Shown piece by piece: positions 30,681 to 41,596 of a stretch of DNA of 64,000 nucleotides. The notes under the pieces are model-generated. The model searched no databases. It worked only from the letters and a program-made list of their open reading frames with translations, and was not told the DNA's origin. The stretch covers positions 744,545 through 808,544 of the forward strand of contig CAUYUJ010018726.1 in the NCBI GenBank assembly GCA_963575745.1, written 5' to 3'. How positions within the stretch are numbered: the first letter of the stretch is position 1; the number at the start of each line of letters is the position of its first letter. The position numbers and the translations under genes are program-made. This DNA is from Prorocentrum cordatum. Its lineage: Eukaryota; Sar; Dinophyceae; Prorocentrales; Prorocentraceae.

Positions 30681-33600
30681 AGCAGTACTGGTGGTCTGTT
30701 GGCGCAGCACGACCTACGGCATCCGTCACAAGCACTACCCCTACCAGAACAAGTCGCGTCCCCTCCATCCCCACGCCACCTTAGAGACGACGCGGGCTCT
30801 GAGCACAGCAACAGCACTTCATCTGCCTCATCCTCAAGCAGTTGCACCTCCACCTCAAGCCCCTCCTCGCCGAGTTCTCCTCCAGCACGGCCCCCGCTTC
30901 CGCGCACTTCTCGTACTGCACCTGCGACAATGCCGCAGGACTCTTCGGGACATTACATCTGCTGTAACGCCCGAGGCCTTCTTTGTCATGACGATCGCAA
31001 ACGATGGGAGAAGATTCGACAGCTCTCTCCATTTCTGAAGAAGCAATCAATCACTTGTGGCAATACAGGGGCCTCACGGATCGCTGTTAGACCTCCAATC
31101 TCACATGGACAAACCCCCTTACCGATGCGATGTCTTCGTTAGCGGATGCCCTTCCAGCAGAGGCCAAGGCGGTCTGGCCTTCCTGGTTCCAGCGGCTGCC
31201 GCCGAGGACACCACTGTCTCCATGTGGCCCATCATCAGAGGACGTGTGGCAGTGCTATACATTGCTAATCACAACACAGGCTTCGAGACGCTTCTCATGA
31301 ACGTTCACAATCCTGTTTTGGCGGCAGCGGACATGATACATGCGACAGAAGCGTGGCATGCTTCACGGAGGTGGGCAGCTCATTCGCCACAGCAACGCGT
31401 CTTCATTGCCATGGGCGACCTCAACACCAGTGCCGTACCCTCATTCAACTTCAAGGATCCATCAGCTCGCTGGCGGTCAACACCAACGGGAACACGCACG
31501 TTGGCGCCAGCCCTTTGCGTCTCTCACGGAGATCACCCACGACTTGCCCACGCACTTCTCGGCGAACGCTCAGGCTGCGACAGCCATCGATCGCATTTTC
31601 ATTTCTCTCTCTGGCATCGACCTCATGAATGTCGACGCGCACTTGAAGATCCACAAGGACGGAGCCGCACTTTCGGACAAGGGCCTGAGCGATCACGCGA
31701 TCCTCCACATGGTACTTGCAAATGTGACAGCGGCTCACCCAGAGGAACAGGCCATCGACCCGAGCATTTTCCACGACCCCTCGTACCAGGTACACTACAA
31801 CTTCCTGAAAGACAACGTGGCTCAAGCTCATCACTCGCTTACTTCTGCAAGGAAACAACACAAACTCATTATCAAAGAGGCTGCTCGTCTTAGTCGCAAT
31901 CTTCAACAACGTGCTTCTCTTCGGGACCTCAGCCGATGGGCGAAGCACGGACGGCTGACCACATTACGGGCTATTGCTCGCACCATATGGCGCAAGGACA
32001 AGGACATTGCGACGCTTCTGATGGCGACCACAGAGATTGGACGAGCACACTTGTGCATCACCGAGAGCGGCCCCGAACTCACGAACAGAGACGCCTTCAT
32101 CCAGCTGATGGACAACACGGTCACTGCCGACTACGATCGCCGCGTTGCCCTCGCCACCAAGCGCCAGCAGAGCCACGCCGCCGAGCAGATGGACCAAGCT
32201 GGGAGCAGGCGCGCCGCCATGCAGCTCACCCGGCGAGCCCAGGCGTGGAACCCGTTCAGACGCCGCCTCGTACTTGCAGGACTTAGGATCCCAAAAGAAC
32301 GCCCCACCGTTCCCACCCCTAGTGTCACGAGCACCCCTCAGGGAATCCTTGAAGGACTTCAGAAATTCTGGCAGCCCATCTTCTCGCACAAGCATGTGGA
32401 CCCCGCGGTGGTCCGAGACTACCTGAATGCGCACCTCCCCAAGTTCGAGTACGCGGACCTCAGGGTTCCAGCAGTTCACGATTCCCAGAAGGCCCTCCGG
32501 AAGGTTAGACATACTGCTCCTGGCCCAGATCAAATTCCATATGCTGCATGGGCCGCTTCTCCTGGTTCGTCCGAAATCCTTTGCGACCTGACGATGCAGA
32601 TGTTTGAAACAGGACTGGCGCCCCACCAGTTCAACGACTCCGTCTTCGCCTGGCTCCCGAAAGGAGATGATCCACAGGACCTCTATGCCGTCTTCCGTGC
32701 CCCGGGTGCCACTCGCCCCCTCTCCTTAAAGAACTGCGACGCTAAGCTGATCGCTCACGTCGTGAACATGGGCTTGGCCAATATGGTACGGGAGCGTACG
32801 ATAGACACACAGCAGGGCTTCGTCAAAGGTAGGAACTTTGGGCAACACGTACTGACACTTGATTCTGAGGCCCGTAGAGCAGGTCACTCCCCAGTTGCCC
32901 TAGATGCCCTCCCGATTCTGATGAGCTTCGACATTAAAGCAGCCTTCCCATCTCTGGGATGGGGGCTTTTATTTGCTTCTCTGGTTGCGCACGGTGTCCC
33001 CCCTGGATACCTTAGCGCGATTTATGCTTTATACCACGCCCCAGGCGCATGGGCCCGTGTAGGAGGCCAATTGCAACACATGTTTGAAATCGGTTCTGGT
33101 TTGCTCCAAGGGTGCCCGCTCTCTGGGTCCATTTGGGCCCTGGCCTTTGATGCCCCCATTCGTCATCTCACCCGCATGTTAGCTTCTCTGCCTGGACCGA
33201 ATAAGCTCGGGGCCTGCGCAGATGATCTGGGCCTCGTTCTCGCTCGCCTTGGGGCCCTCCCGCACCTCCTCCCCCCTTTTCGGGCCATAACCAGCCTCGC
33301 AGGACTCGAACTTCTGATCCAGAAGACGGTGATTGTCCGTCTTTGGGCCCACTTTTCGCTAGCCGCACAGTCTCTTACTCAGCGCCTGCTAGCCTTTCTC
33401 ACCCCAGAATGGAAGATATCCACATTGCAGATTACGCCCGCTATTTAGGCGTACTTATAGGCCCCGGCGTCATTTTAGACATTCAGTGAAAAGCAGCTTT
33501 TGACAACTATTGGCTCCGAGTAGTGCAACTCGCGGCGAGCGTGCCAGGCCCAGCAGTTGCCATCATCTTATACAATACTTGCGTTATCACGGTGCTGTCG

Positions 33601-34617
33601 TACCTCACACAGTACTTTCCCTTTCCGACCACGTTTCTAAGACATGAACGTGGCACGCTGCACAAGATACTGCGTTCCCCCCCAACTCCTGGCGCCTCGT
33701 CGACCTCCTCGGCACTCGTTCGTGGTCGGCTTCGTCCTCCCCCACTTCCTTAGTTACGCTTTCTCTCGCTTCTGCGTGGCGAACGGCCACCGACGCGCTT
33801 CCTGACTGGCGCCCGCTATATCGTGCGCTAGCTTCTGCCCAGGACCAGCTCAATCCAGAACTGCCCCTCGCCTCCTCGCCTCCCTGGGCGAGGCCCGTTT
33901 TCGGGGCACCGTTTCGCCGTTGTTTTGGAAGAGCCACGGTATCGTAGAATACTGGCGCACTCTTGCGGATGGCACGCCACCGTGCAAGGTGCCACCTGCC
34001 ACTTGGATCCATGCCAAGCGAGCTGCGGAAGACGAAACAACATCTGCAGCTCGCGACGCGCGGCGTGCAAGGGTCCAGCGATCCCTCTCCTCTGTCCTCC
34101 ACGCCTCCCTCTTCCCTGACACCTTTGCTGAGACCCTAGCACGCCGCCTCCACGCAGCGCTGCCCGACCTCACCTTGCCACGAGATCTGTCTGCGCGATG
34201 GCAAGTGCTCTCCAGCCATCTGTCTCGCAAGGCCCCAGACATTCGCTGGGCAGTTTACAAAACCCTCGCAGGTGCGTGGTGGACATCCCACCGCTTCCCG
34301 TTCGGCCCGCGCAAGACTTGCCTCCTCGGATGTGAAGCCTGCCCCGATCGTCTCGGCCATTCCCCGCCTTCTGCACTTCCTTGCGTTACCTCGCTCCTTC
34401 CTCTCCCCCGACCCTCTCGCACGCATCGGCCTTGGCTCGGAAGAGCAGCACATCAATCCCGAGCACTCTATACCTGAAGCCGTCCGAAGAACGGCACTGT
34501 CCTTTCGCTTCTATAACAAGCTGCGTATCATTACGCACGTCGCGCCGAGCGCCGCGCTTCTTTACACTACAGGCACCGAGTGCCTAGCAACTGCACGGCA
34601 CGCGATGCGGCCATAGA
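30517..34617 (+). pseudogene. LINE 2 ORF2: endonuclease and reverse transcriptase
   Basis: The endonuclease begins in frame 3 (HYICCNARGLLCHDDRKRWE, about 30950), continues in frame 1 (VAVLYIANHNTGFETLLMNV, VFIAMGDLNTS at about 31402-31434) and ends in frame 2 (GLSDHAILHMVL, about 31683-31718). A long frame 2 run (to 33448) encodes RT: TAPGPDQIPYAAW, LMSFDIKAAFPSL (motif A), SGLLQGCPLSGSIWAL (motif B) and GACADDLGLVL (motif C, CADD at 33215-33226). The catalytic aspartates are intact. The C-terminus is again split (ILYNTCVITVLSY from about 33565; WWTSHRFPFGPRKTC, then CLLGCEACPD, near 34275-34345). At least three frameshifts prevent translation as one protein. Confidence 0.8.
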
Positions 34618-34710
34618 CAGAGACAAGCGGACGCGCGGTCACTTGCCCTCTTCTCGCGTCTTGCCCGCTTGCCCTCGTCTCGTCCTTTCTTGATACGGTC
34701 GTTCCTCCTC

Positions 34711-34744
34711 CTCCTCATCTTCCTCCTCCTGGATCCTTGAGCAC
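34711..34744 (+). repeat. Right flanking direct repeat of LINE 2
   Basis: CCTCATCTTCCTCCTCCTGG...TGAGCACT; see 28301-28341. Confidence 0.5.
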
Positions 34745-35752
34745 TGGCAAGCTGCGTTTCAGAAATGGTGGCATCGCTCTATTGAGCTCCCATCCTCTCG
34801 TGCTGTTGCCCCTCTGCTCATGTTACCAGTATCGGGCGGGCGCGGTCAGCACGCTTGGATATCCTGGCCAGTTCTTCCCCATGTCGCCACTTGCCTCGTC
34901 GCGCGAGGCTCTCGCGATCCACGAGATGCGTCGTCTCCCACCTATAACACTTGCTCTCGCGATGATCTCTGCCTCTCTCGCGGATTGGTCTTGATCCCCG
35001 ATCGGCTGCTGTCTTTGGAGTTTCACCCGCGTGGCGGGCGGCGAATGACGCGGTCCCCGACCGGCGGGCCGCATGCGCCATGCTCGAACACGCTGCGGAC
35101 CAGGCCTGCGGCACCGCCCCCCTCTTGGTCCCCCGCCGGGCGGCAGGCGAATGGCGCGCGCCGCGTTACAAACGCCCGCAGGCCGCCGCAGGCCATCGTC
35201 CAAATGTATCACGGGCTTGTGCGCGCCCCTCCTCGCGTCCTGCTCCTGCGCCGTACCCTTCCTGCCCGCCCCTTCCGCCCCTCCTCTCCCGTTCCTCTCC
35301 GCGTGTGGGACAGGGCGGGAGCTGCGGGACGGCGGGGGGCGAGGACGGCCGAGGTGCAGAGCAGGAAACCAGAGATCCAGCGTGTCGTCGATCAGTCTCT
35401 CGTCGAGTCTTTGTGCCCTGACAGGCTGCACCGCGCCATCCGCCGCCGCCTCGACGCACGGGGACACTCCGCGCCGCCCCGCGGGTCGCGCCCCCCCCCC
35501 GCCCCAGCAGGAACGGGGGCAGCTCCAGCCCCGCGTCGTCGGGGGAGGACCGCCCCAGCGGGGGGGCCTTGCCAAGGGGGGTAACCGCCACCAAGACGCG
35601 CCCGCATATTCCCGACGTTTTTTTCTCGACTACCCTGTGGTGTTGGGGTTCCTTTTGAAGAGACAGCGCCCCGCGTCCCTCCCTCCCTCACTCCCCCCCT
35701 CATCCTGCCTCTTCCCCCTTCCCCTCCCGTGTTGGCACGCCCTTCGCAGGCT
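34745..35752. other. No recognisable gene
   Basis: GC-rich. Several long overlapping frames on both strands (for example 35073-36821 + and 34823-35575 -) are Arg/Pro/Ala/Ser-rich without domains and look like composition artefacts. 35033-35170 contains GGCGGGCGGCGAATG-like words repeated at about 35130. Confidence 0.45.
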
Positions 35753-36160
35753 TCGTGGCCCCATAGGGCGCCCCACCGAAGACCCCAGTGGCGGTGTTCA
35801 CATGCGTCCCCGCCACTCATTTCGGCACGCCGCTCACACGTTTCGTGGCCCCATAGGGGCCTCCACCGAAGACCGCACGCTTCGTGGCCCCATGACGAAG
35901 TTTCATCGAACGCCCCAATGGCGGTGTCCACATGCATCCCCGCCACCCATGTCGGCGTACCTTTCACACGCCCCGTGGTCCCATTGGGGCTCCACCGAAG
36001 GCCCCACTTGTTGTGTCCACATGCGCCCCCGCCACCCACTTCGGCACACCCTTCACACGTTTCGTGGCCCCATAGGGAGCTCCACCGAAGGCCCCAGTGG
36101 CGATATCCGCATGCGCCCCCGCCCGTCATCTGGCACGCTTTTCACCCGCTTCGTGGCCCC
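35753..36160 (+). repeat. 89-bp tandem repeat
   Basis: Copies start with TTCGTGGCCCCATAGGG at 35753, 35842, 35971 (variant, after a partial unit at 35882), 36060 and 36149. Each continues with TCCACCGAAG, GTCCACATGCG and CACCC. Confidence 0.9.
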
Positions 36161-36184
36161 CTTGCCGCCGCCGCACTGGTGCTC

Positions 36185-36347
36185 GCCGCGGCAGCCCGAC
36201 CCGATTCGAATCCGGCATCCCGACATTCCGATGCGGCCCGATGCTTGCACGGCGTTGTTCTGCTTCTTGGTGCGGCCGATCCGATTCGGTTCCGACGCCA
36301 TGCCGATGCGGCCCGATTCGATTCACATTCCGGGTCGATCGGGTGTC
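36185..36347 (+). repeat. Dispersed CGATCCGATTCG repeat, copy 1
   Basis: About 155 bp rich in GATCCGATTCG and GATGCGGCCCGA words, homologous to 59078-59232 in the same orientation. Confidence 0.7.
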
Positions 36348-36369
36348 CAAATTCGATGCTTGTTGAGTT

Positions 36370-36624
36370 TGCTTTCCCCTTCTCTCCCTCCTCCTCTCTC
36401 TCTCTCTCTCTTCCTCCTTTTCTCCTTCCCCTCTTCCCCCCTCTCCTCTTCCTTCGTCCTCCTTCTCTCCCTCCTCTCCCTCTCTCCCTCCCGCGTCTCC
36501 CTCTTTTTACCTCTTCCCTCTTCCTCCTTCTCTCCCTCCTCTACCACGTCCTCCTCCTCTCCCTACTCCTTCCTTCCTTCCCCCTCCAGCCCCCGTTGTT
36601 CGTCCCCTTCCCTATCATGCTCTA
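36370..36624. repeat. CT-rich polypyrimidine tract
   Basis: Imperfect (CT)n/(CCTT)n mix without a fixed unit. Confidence 0.85.
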
Positions 36625-36666
36625 TCCCCTCCCTCCTCCTCCTCCTCCTCCTCCTCCTTCTCCTCC
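36625..36666. repeat. (CCT)n at 5' junction of LINE 3
   Basis: Pure then imperfect CCT repeat immediately before the first LINE 3 codons. Confidence 0.85.
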
Positions 36667-36672
36667 TGGCTG

Positions 36673-38460
36673 GTGCCCCTGGCTGGGCGCTTTACGGCTA
36701 CCCTTGCGGCCCAGGTGAAGGCTGCGATATCGGATTCCATCCCGTCTTGGGCGGCTCTGGATGTGGTATCCAGGTTGCTCTGCCTGGGCTTGTGGCTGGG
36801 CCCCGACGTTGGCCCTCTTGACTGCTGGACGGATCCCGTAGCCAAGCTTCGCCTACGTGCTCAGGCGATTGGTCGTGGCGCGACTCCCCCCAGCGTCTCG
36901 GCCATCTTGTACAACACCCGTGCGGTGGCCACTCTCTCTTACGTTGCGCAATTTGTCTGGCTGCCGCTTGCGCTCCTGGCGCTGGAGCTGCCGACGCTGG
37001 CGCAGGCGTTTCGGGCGCCGCTCGGTGCCCTCTCGCTGGAGTCCTGGACTCAATTGGACTTGTGGGGTGGACCGCGCATCGTACGCTGGGGACACGTCGC
37101 CGTCGCCCCGCTGGTGCGTGCTGCCACGGTCACCTCCCCCGAGCACGCGCAGATCCTGGACACGCTGGTCTCCTTCGTGCGCTCGCACGACGGCTGGCGC
37201 ACATCACGCATGACACGACCTGGCCGTCTGCATCCGAGTTTCTGGCGGTCCCAGGCGTATGTGGAAGCACTGGCGCAAGCGGCTGCTGGACAGGGCCCTC
37301 CTGGCCAGCTCTTGCCCTTGGTGCCCGTGGCGCGTGCCGCCGCCCGCGAGGAGATGCTGGTCGCCACGGATCGCCGCCCTCGCCCTCAGCGAGCTGCGCA
37401 CCGTGCCCCCCGTGAGCTCGCTCGAGACACGGCGCCTCTTGCTGGTATTTTGGGCCAGCGGCTTCGGAAGTTGATTCCCCGACATCGTGCTGCACTTGAC
37501 GCGACCGAGTGGGACCCGATTGTCGCCGTGCTGCGGCGGTGCCCGACGTCGTGGGTGTGGGCGGCGATGCGGACCTGGTCTGACGCATGGCTCACCTCGC
37601 ACCGCATACTTCACGCGTGTGGGCGACGGCTCTGCGCGTATGGCTGTCCAGGCGCACCCGACTCTCTCAAGCACTACGTTCGCTGCCCTAGGATGTTTGC
37701 TGCTGTGCGTCAGGCGTTGGGTCGCCCCTTCGTTCTTCCTGTGCTGCACCGCTGGTGCTTCCCGTCGCCGTCGATTGACAACGTCGCCGTGATGATGGTC
37801 GCGTACAGCATGTATAATGTTACCCGCACGATCGAGCAGTGGCCCTTGGACGCTAACCAAACCTTCAGCTGCGCCCTTGCTGGGGTGCGGGCGATGCGGA
37901 TGGTGTCGTCTCTGCGTTTTTTGAACATGGAGCGTGCCGCTCTGGAGGTGACGGACTTTGCGCGGCCGCGCTCGAGCTCATCCTCGTCTTCTGCCTCTTC
38001 GTCGAGCTCGTCCAGCTCGATCGATGTTGACTCGGCCCCGCGCTTCGGTGGGACCCCGAGCGAGCTGACGGACCCGAGCTACGACCCTGACGGTGGTGGC
38101 AGTGACTCTGATGGCTTTCATGCTGGGCCGCGTCTTGCGTCCACGCCTCCGTGCTGCCATGGTGGCAGCCCGCGCTTGACCCCTCAGCTGGTGTCCTCTG
38201 ACGACGGCGACTCGGACAGTGTTGTGTTCATGGACTTGGCGCCGACCACGCCGGCCACACTCATCGCCACTCCCGAGCGCGTCGGCCGCCTCCAGGACGT
38301 GACGGAGCTGCTGGTGATGGACACGCTGCCCTCTACTTCGCGAAGAGCGTCGCCAGTACTGCAATGTCGCCTTCGGCCTCTGTGGTACAAGCTTCTGCTT
38401 CTTGGATGGCCGCCCCCAGTGCTGCGGTGTTGCCTCATCCGTCTCAGATTGGCTCGTTGA
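36673..38460 (+). pseudogene. LINE 3: 5'-truncated C-terminal region in one long ORF
   Basis: 595 codons, open throughout. The start lacks endonuclease and RT and enters just after the RT domain. AILYNTRAVATLSYVAQ corresponds to AIILYNTCVITVLSYLTQ of LINE 2. The middle has WRSQAYVEALAQAAAGQG. At about 37555-37690, WAAMRTWSDAWLTSHR is followed by CGRRLCAYGCPGAPDSLKH and YVRCP, a Cys/His cluster shared with LINEs 2 and 4. The tail (after about 37960) is Ser-rich then Asp/Ser-rich, unlike the other copies. A truncated LINE usually has no selected function, so the intact frame is either recent or fortuitous. Confidence 0.65.
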
Positions 38461-38814
38461 GTTCTTCGGATGCCACGCCCTCGGCTTCACAGATCTCTGA
38501 GCGCCAGCCCATCCATGTGTCGGTGCCAGTGCGTCTCAGTGTTGGCCGTCAGATATTGTCGACGACGCCGCTCAGCTCGCTTTCGTTTCAGATCCCACCC
38601 CGTTCGAGCCCTTCTGCTGCTGCTCCTCCTCGTCCTCCGAATGTGTATGATAGAATATAGTATCGGCTATCCGTGAATCGTCTACTCCAGCTTCGCCACG
38701 GGCTGCGCGACCATCTGCAGGCGCGCCCGAGCTTCTCCCGCCAGGCGCAGGTGCCGCTTGGGGCGGGGTAGGGTAGGTGTGGATTGGGGACTCCCTCCTT
38801 ACGCTCGTCCCCTC
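38461..38814. other. No recognisable gene
   Basis: Spacer between LINE 3 and LINE 4. Confidence 0.5.
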
Positions 38815-38868
38815 CTTCTCCTCCTCCTCCTCCTCCTCCTTCTCCTCCTCCCCCTCCTCCTCCAACGC
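38815..38868. repeat. (CCT)n at 5' junction of LINE 4
   Basis: CTCCTCCTCC tract directly before the LINE 4 coding homology (from about 38900). Confidence 0.85.
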
Positions 38869-38899
38869 TCTCTGGCTCAGCGAGCCGCCCAGTTTCCGC

Positions 38900-40606
38900 G
38901 TGGGGGCGCCAGGGGCCATCGAGCCCGAAAAACTCAGTCGGCTCCTCCGTTCCTCGCAACGCATGGCCCTCCTGTGGGCCCCTCGGAAGCGCCGTCTGGT
39001 CCTCCAGGGAACTAAAGTCATTGGCCCTCAGGGCCCTCCTGGGGTTGCCAGAGAGGGCTGCTCAATGGTGGCCGCCTTTCGCGAGCAGTGGCACCCTGTC
39101 TTCAAGCATAAGGGCGTCGACGAAGCCAAGGTCAAGCAGTACATCGCCGAACGCGTGCCGCGGGGCCCCGCCGTCGACGTCGGCGCGCCGACGAAGTACC
39201 GGATCCGCGCCTTCCTGTCCGGCACATCGCCTTCAGCTCTTGGCCCCGACTGCCTGCCATGCCGCGCCTGGCTCGCGCGCGACTCCTCCTTGGACCTGCT
39301 GGGGGACTTCTCATTCCACCTCTGCTCCAACAAAGACTTCACCCGCGATCTCAATGACTCCGATTTCCTCCTCCCCCTCCCTCCTCCTCCTCCTCCTCCT
39401 CCTCCTCCTCCTCCTCCTCCTCCCCCTCCTCCCAAAAGAGGACGCGCGGCCGCCCTCCCTGCAGAATGCGGACTTCGAAACCATCGACCCGGCTCGCCAG
39501 ACAGGTTAGCGGCCCCCTCCTCTTCCTCCTACCTCCTCCTCCTCCTCCTCCTCCCCCTCCTCCTCCTCCTCCTCTTCTTCCTCCTCCGCCTCCTCCTCTT
39601 CCGGGCAGTTTTGTTAAAAGGTCCGATGCCGATGCAGCTTGCTCTTACGACGGCGGGCCTGTCGTCGGCGCTGTTTAACGCATCGATTCTGCGTTGGACA
39701 TCTGGTTCGGCAGAACCATCGCTGTGCCCGCCAATTTCTTCCTCAAGGCCGCTGTGGCAGAGCGGGCTCACCAAGCGCAGCAAGGGTTTGTCGTTGGCCA
39801 GAACTTCACCTATCACATCGTGCGCACTGATGCTGGGATGCGGCGAGCTGGAGTCAGGCCCGACGCCGAGTTGCACAAGCCCGTCTTCACCAGCTTCGAC
39901 CTTGCTGCGGCGATTCCGTCGCTTGGGCGGATTTGGCCTTTCGCCTCGCTGGAGCGCTTCGGCGTCCCCGTTGGCCTTCCCAGCCTCTGCCGCAACCTCT
40001 ACTTCGCGCCGAACAGCTTCGTCAATGTCGATTGCACTCGCCACTTCACGTTCGCGATCGAGTCTGGCGTGGCGCAAAGATGCCCTGCCAGCGGGTCGGC
40101 TTGGGCCATTGCGATGGGCCCGCTCGTCCGCCACATCGCCTTTTTTCGTCGAGCTCGCTGACGGCACGCCTGACTACGACGTGGAGTACTTGGGCTGCTG
40201 CGCTGGCGACATGGGCCTGCTCACGTTTTCGTTCAGCACGCTGCGTCGTGCCTCTGAGCCATTCGCCGTTGCTGATGAGCTTGCGCTCCTCTCTCTCTCT
40301 CTCTCTCTCTCAAGCCGCGCAATTACGTTGTCGTCCCGCTCTGGGCACCTCTCACCCCTGCCACCACAGCCCAAACGAAAGCGCTCCTGGCCGATCTTTG
40401 ACCCGCCTGGGGTGGTTTTTCGGTGTCTGGGCGAGTCAAATACTTCGGGGCCCTCCTTGGACCTTCGGCCTCTCGTGCTTTGGCTTGCCCCGGGACAGAA
40501 GTGGTGGCGGCGTGGCAACTTCCCCAATTTAGTTCAGAGTGGCAGTTGCGCCACAGTGCGCTTTTCCAGCACTTTTGTCCTGTTCACGCTCAGTTACATC
40601 GCCTAG
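38900..40606 (+). pseudogene. LINE 4 reverse transcriptase, inactive
   Basis: Frame 2 gives the pre-RT region with SPSALGPDCLPCRAW. The sequence is then disrupted by CCT runs. Frame 1 (39694-40161) gives AHQAQQGFVVGQNF, VFTSFDLAAAIPSL (motif A) and SGVAQRCPASGSAWAIAMG (motif B). Frame 2 resumes after a T6 run near 40141 with VEYLGCCAGDMGLLT (motif C). Motif C reads CAGD (40199-40210) where LINE 2 has CADD; the first Asp is Gly (GGC, 40205-40207). A (CT)n run of about 20 bp lies at 40291-40311. Confidence 0.8.
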
Positions 40607-40699
40607 TTTTTTCCGCTGGACCTGAAGACTGTACGTCGGGAGTTTTATGTACTTCACAAAATATCCAGCCTGCCGCCTCACTCTCCTCGTCATGGCGGA

Positions 40700-41596
40700 A
40701 TGGAGCCCGCCTCTTGTCGCACGTTCAGCTCAAGGCACTGCCGCCGCCTCTGTAATTCGATCGGCCTCCTTCACGCTGCGCGGAGAATGGGAACCTTTTT
40801 TTTCCACGGCCGTTTCCATGACGCTGCCTGGGAGGAGAGCGCGGTGCACTCCCGCCACAGGTGGGTCGCGGGTCACTGGTCCCCTCCTTTCTGGGAAGAG
40901 CCCGTGTCCATCGTGCAGTTATACCGCGGTTTGTCGCGGGGCCAGCGTGCCGCCCCGTTTCATGCTGCTGCCGTGGCCGCCGCGAACCGCCCCGCCTCTC
41001 AGGAAATTCGAGAGGCTTGTGCCGCCGAGCCGCCTCGCCGCCCGAAGGTGCAGCGAGCGGTCGCGCGTGCTCCCACGCGTGCCCCATTTTCTTCACCATT
41101 CGCCGTCGCTCTTCAGAAGCGCCTCGTATCGTGGAGCATCCAGCAACCGCCGGCGCCTCCAGAGCACACCAGGCGCTGGTCCGCTCTCACCAAAGCCCTC
41201 GGAGAGGTCCGCCCCAGATGGCGTTGGGCAGTCTTCAAAACTTTCAGCGGCGGGTGGACCACCACCCACCGCATGCACGTGCTCGCTCCGAAGCCATGCG
41301 TGCTCGGGTGCCCGAACGCACCCGATTCGTTTCCTCACTACCTCTCTCGCTCCGTCCTCTCGAGCCTCCTCTGGTCCCCCGACGCTCCCGTGCTCCTCAG
41401 CACACTTACGTCTTGGGGCCTGGGCCCCGCAGCTGCGTACCCCTCCGAGCCTGAACGCGAGCTCTCGTTGCGCCAGACGATTCGCAGGGTAGCGCTTGCA
41501 TTCCATCTGTACAACAAAACGAAGCAGTTCGCAGCGCCGTCGCCAGTACACATTGCTGAAGCGTCGGCCGCAACCAAAGCACTGTTGTGGCGATGA
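40700..41596 (+). pseudogene. LINE 4 C-terminal domain
   Basis: 298-codon open frame. Arg/Ala-rich first half, then RWRWAVFKTFSGGWTTTHRM, then PCVLGCPNAPDSFPHYLSRS at about 41298-41357. This Cys-x3-Cys...His cluster is shared with the other LINE copies. The end is RRVALAFHLYNKTKQF. It is the last part of the LINE polyprotein, and its role in related elements is unclear (possibly nucleic-acid binding). Confidence 0.65.

Larger units (their letters stand above)
28342..34710 (+). mobile_element. LINE 2, nearly full length, with spliced leader at 5' end
   Basis: Layout: (CCT)n at 28342-28367, complete DinoSL at 28369-28390 and 15-nt relict SL at 28391-28405, short 5' UTR, ORF1 (28520-30160), ORF2 with endonuclease (about 30930-31730), RT (about 32300-33350) and C-terminal Cys/His region (about 34200-34360), then a 3' region to about 34710. 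The RT motifs are intact, but ORF2 has at least three frameshifts (near 31050, 31480 and 33400). The DinoSL shows that the copied RNA had been trans-spliced. Confidence 0.85.
38870..41596 (+). mobile_element. LINE 4 (lacks endonuclease)
   Basis: The homology to LINE 2 starts in the linker before RT (AFREQWHPVFKHKGVD versus GLQKFWQPIFSHKHVD) and runs to the C-terminus, ending at TGA 41594-41596. It is 5'-truncated at a (CCT)n tract and interrupted by two internal (CCT)n expansions (39366-39431 and 39529-39602). Three frames are used. Confidence 0.8.

Noticed and set aside
28485-31142. An 885-codon frame overlapping LINE 2 ORF1
   Set aside because: Up to about 30160 it is out of frame with the ORF1 protein, which has the better coding pattern. 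Only its last part (endonuclease start) is used, and that is described under ORF2.
31808-31817. GTGGCTCAAG resembling the end of DinoSL
   Set aside because: It lies inside the LINE 2 coding sequence and lacks the upstream half.
35073-36821. A 582-codon ORF ending near LINE 3
   Set aside because: It reads through the 89-bp tandem repeat and CT-rich tracts; no domain.
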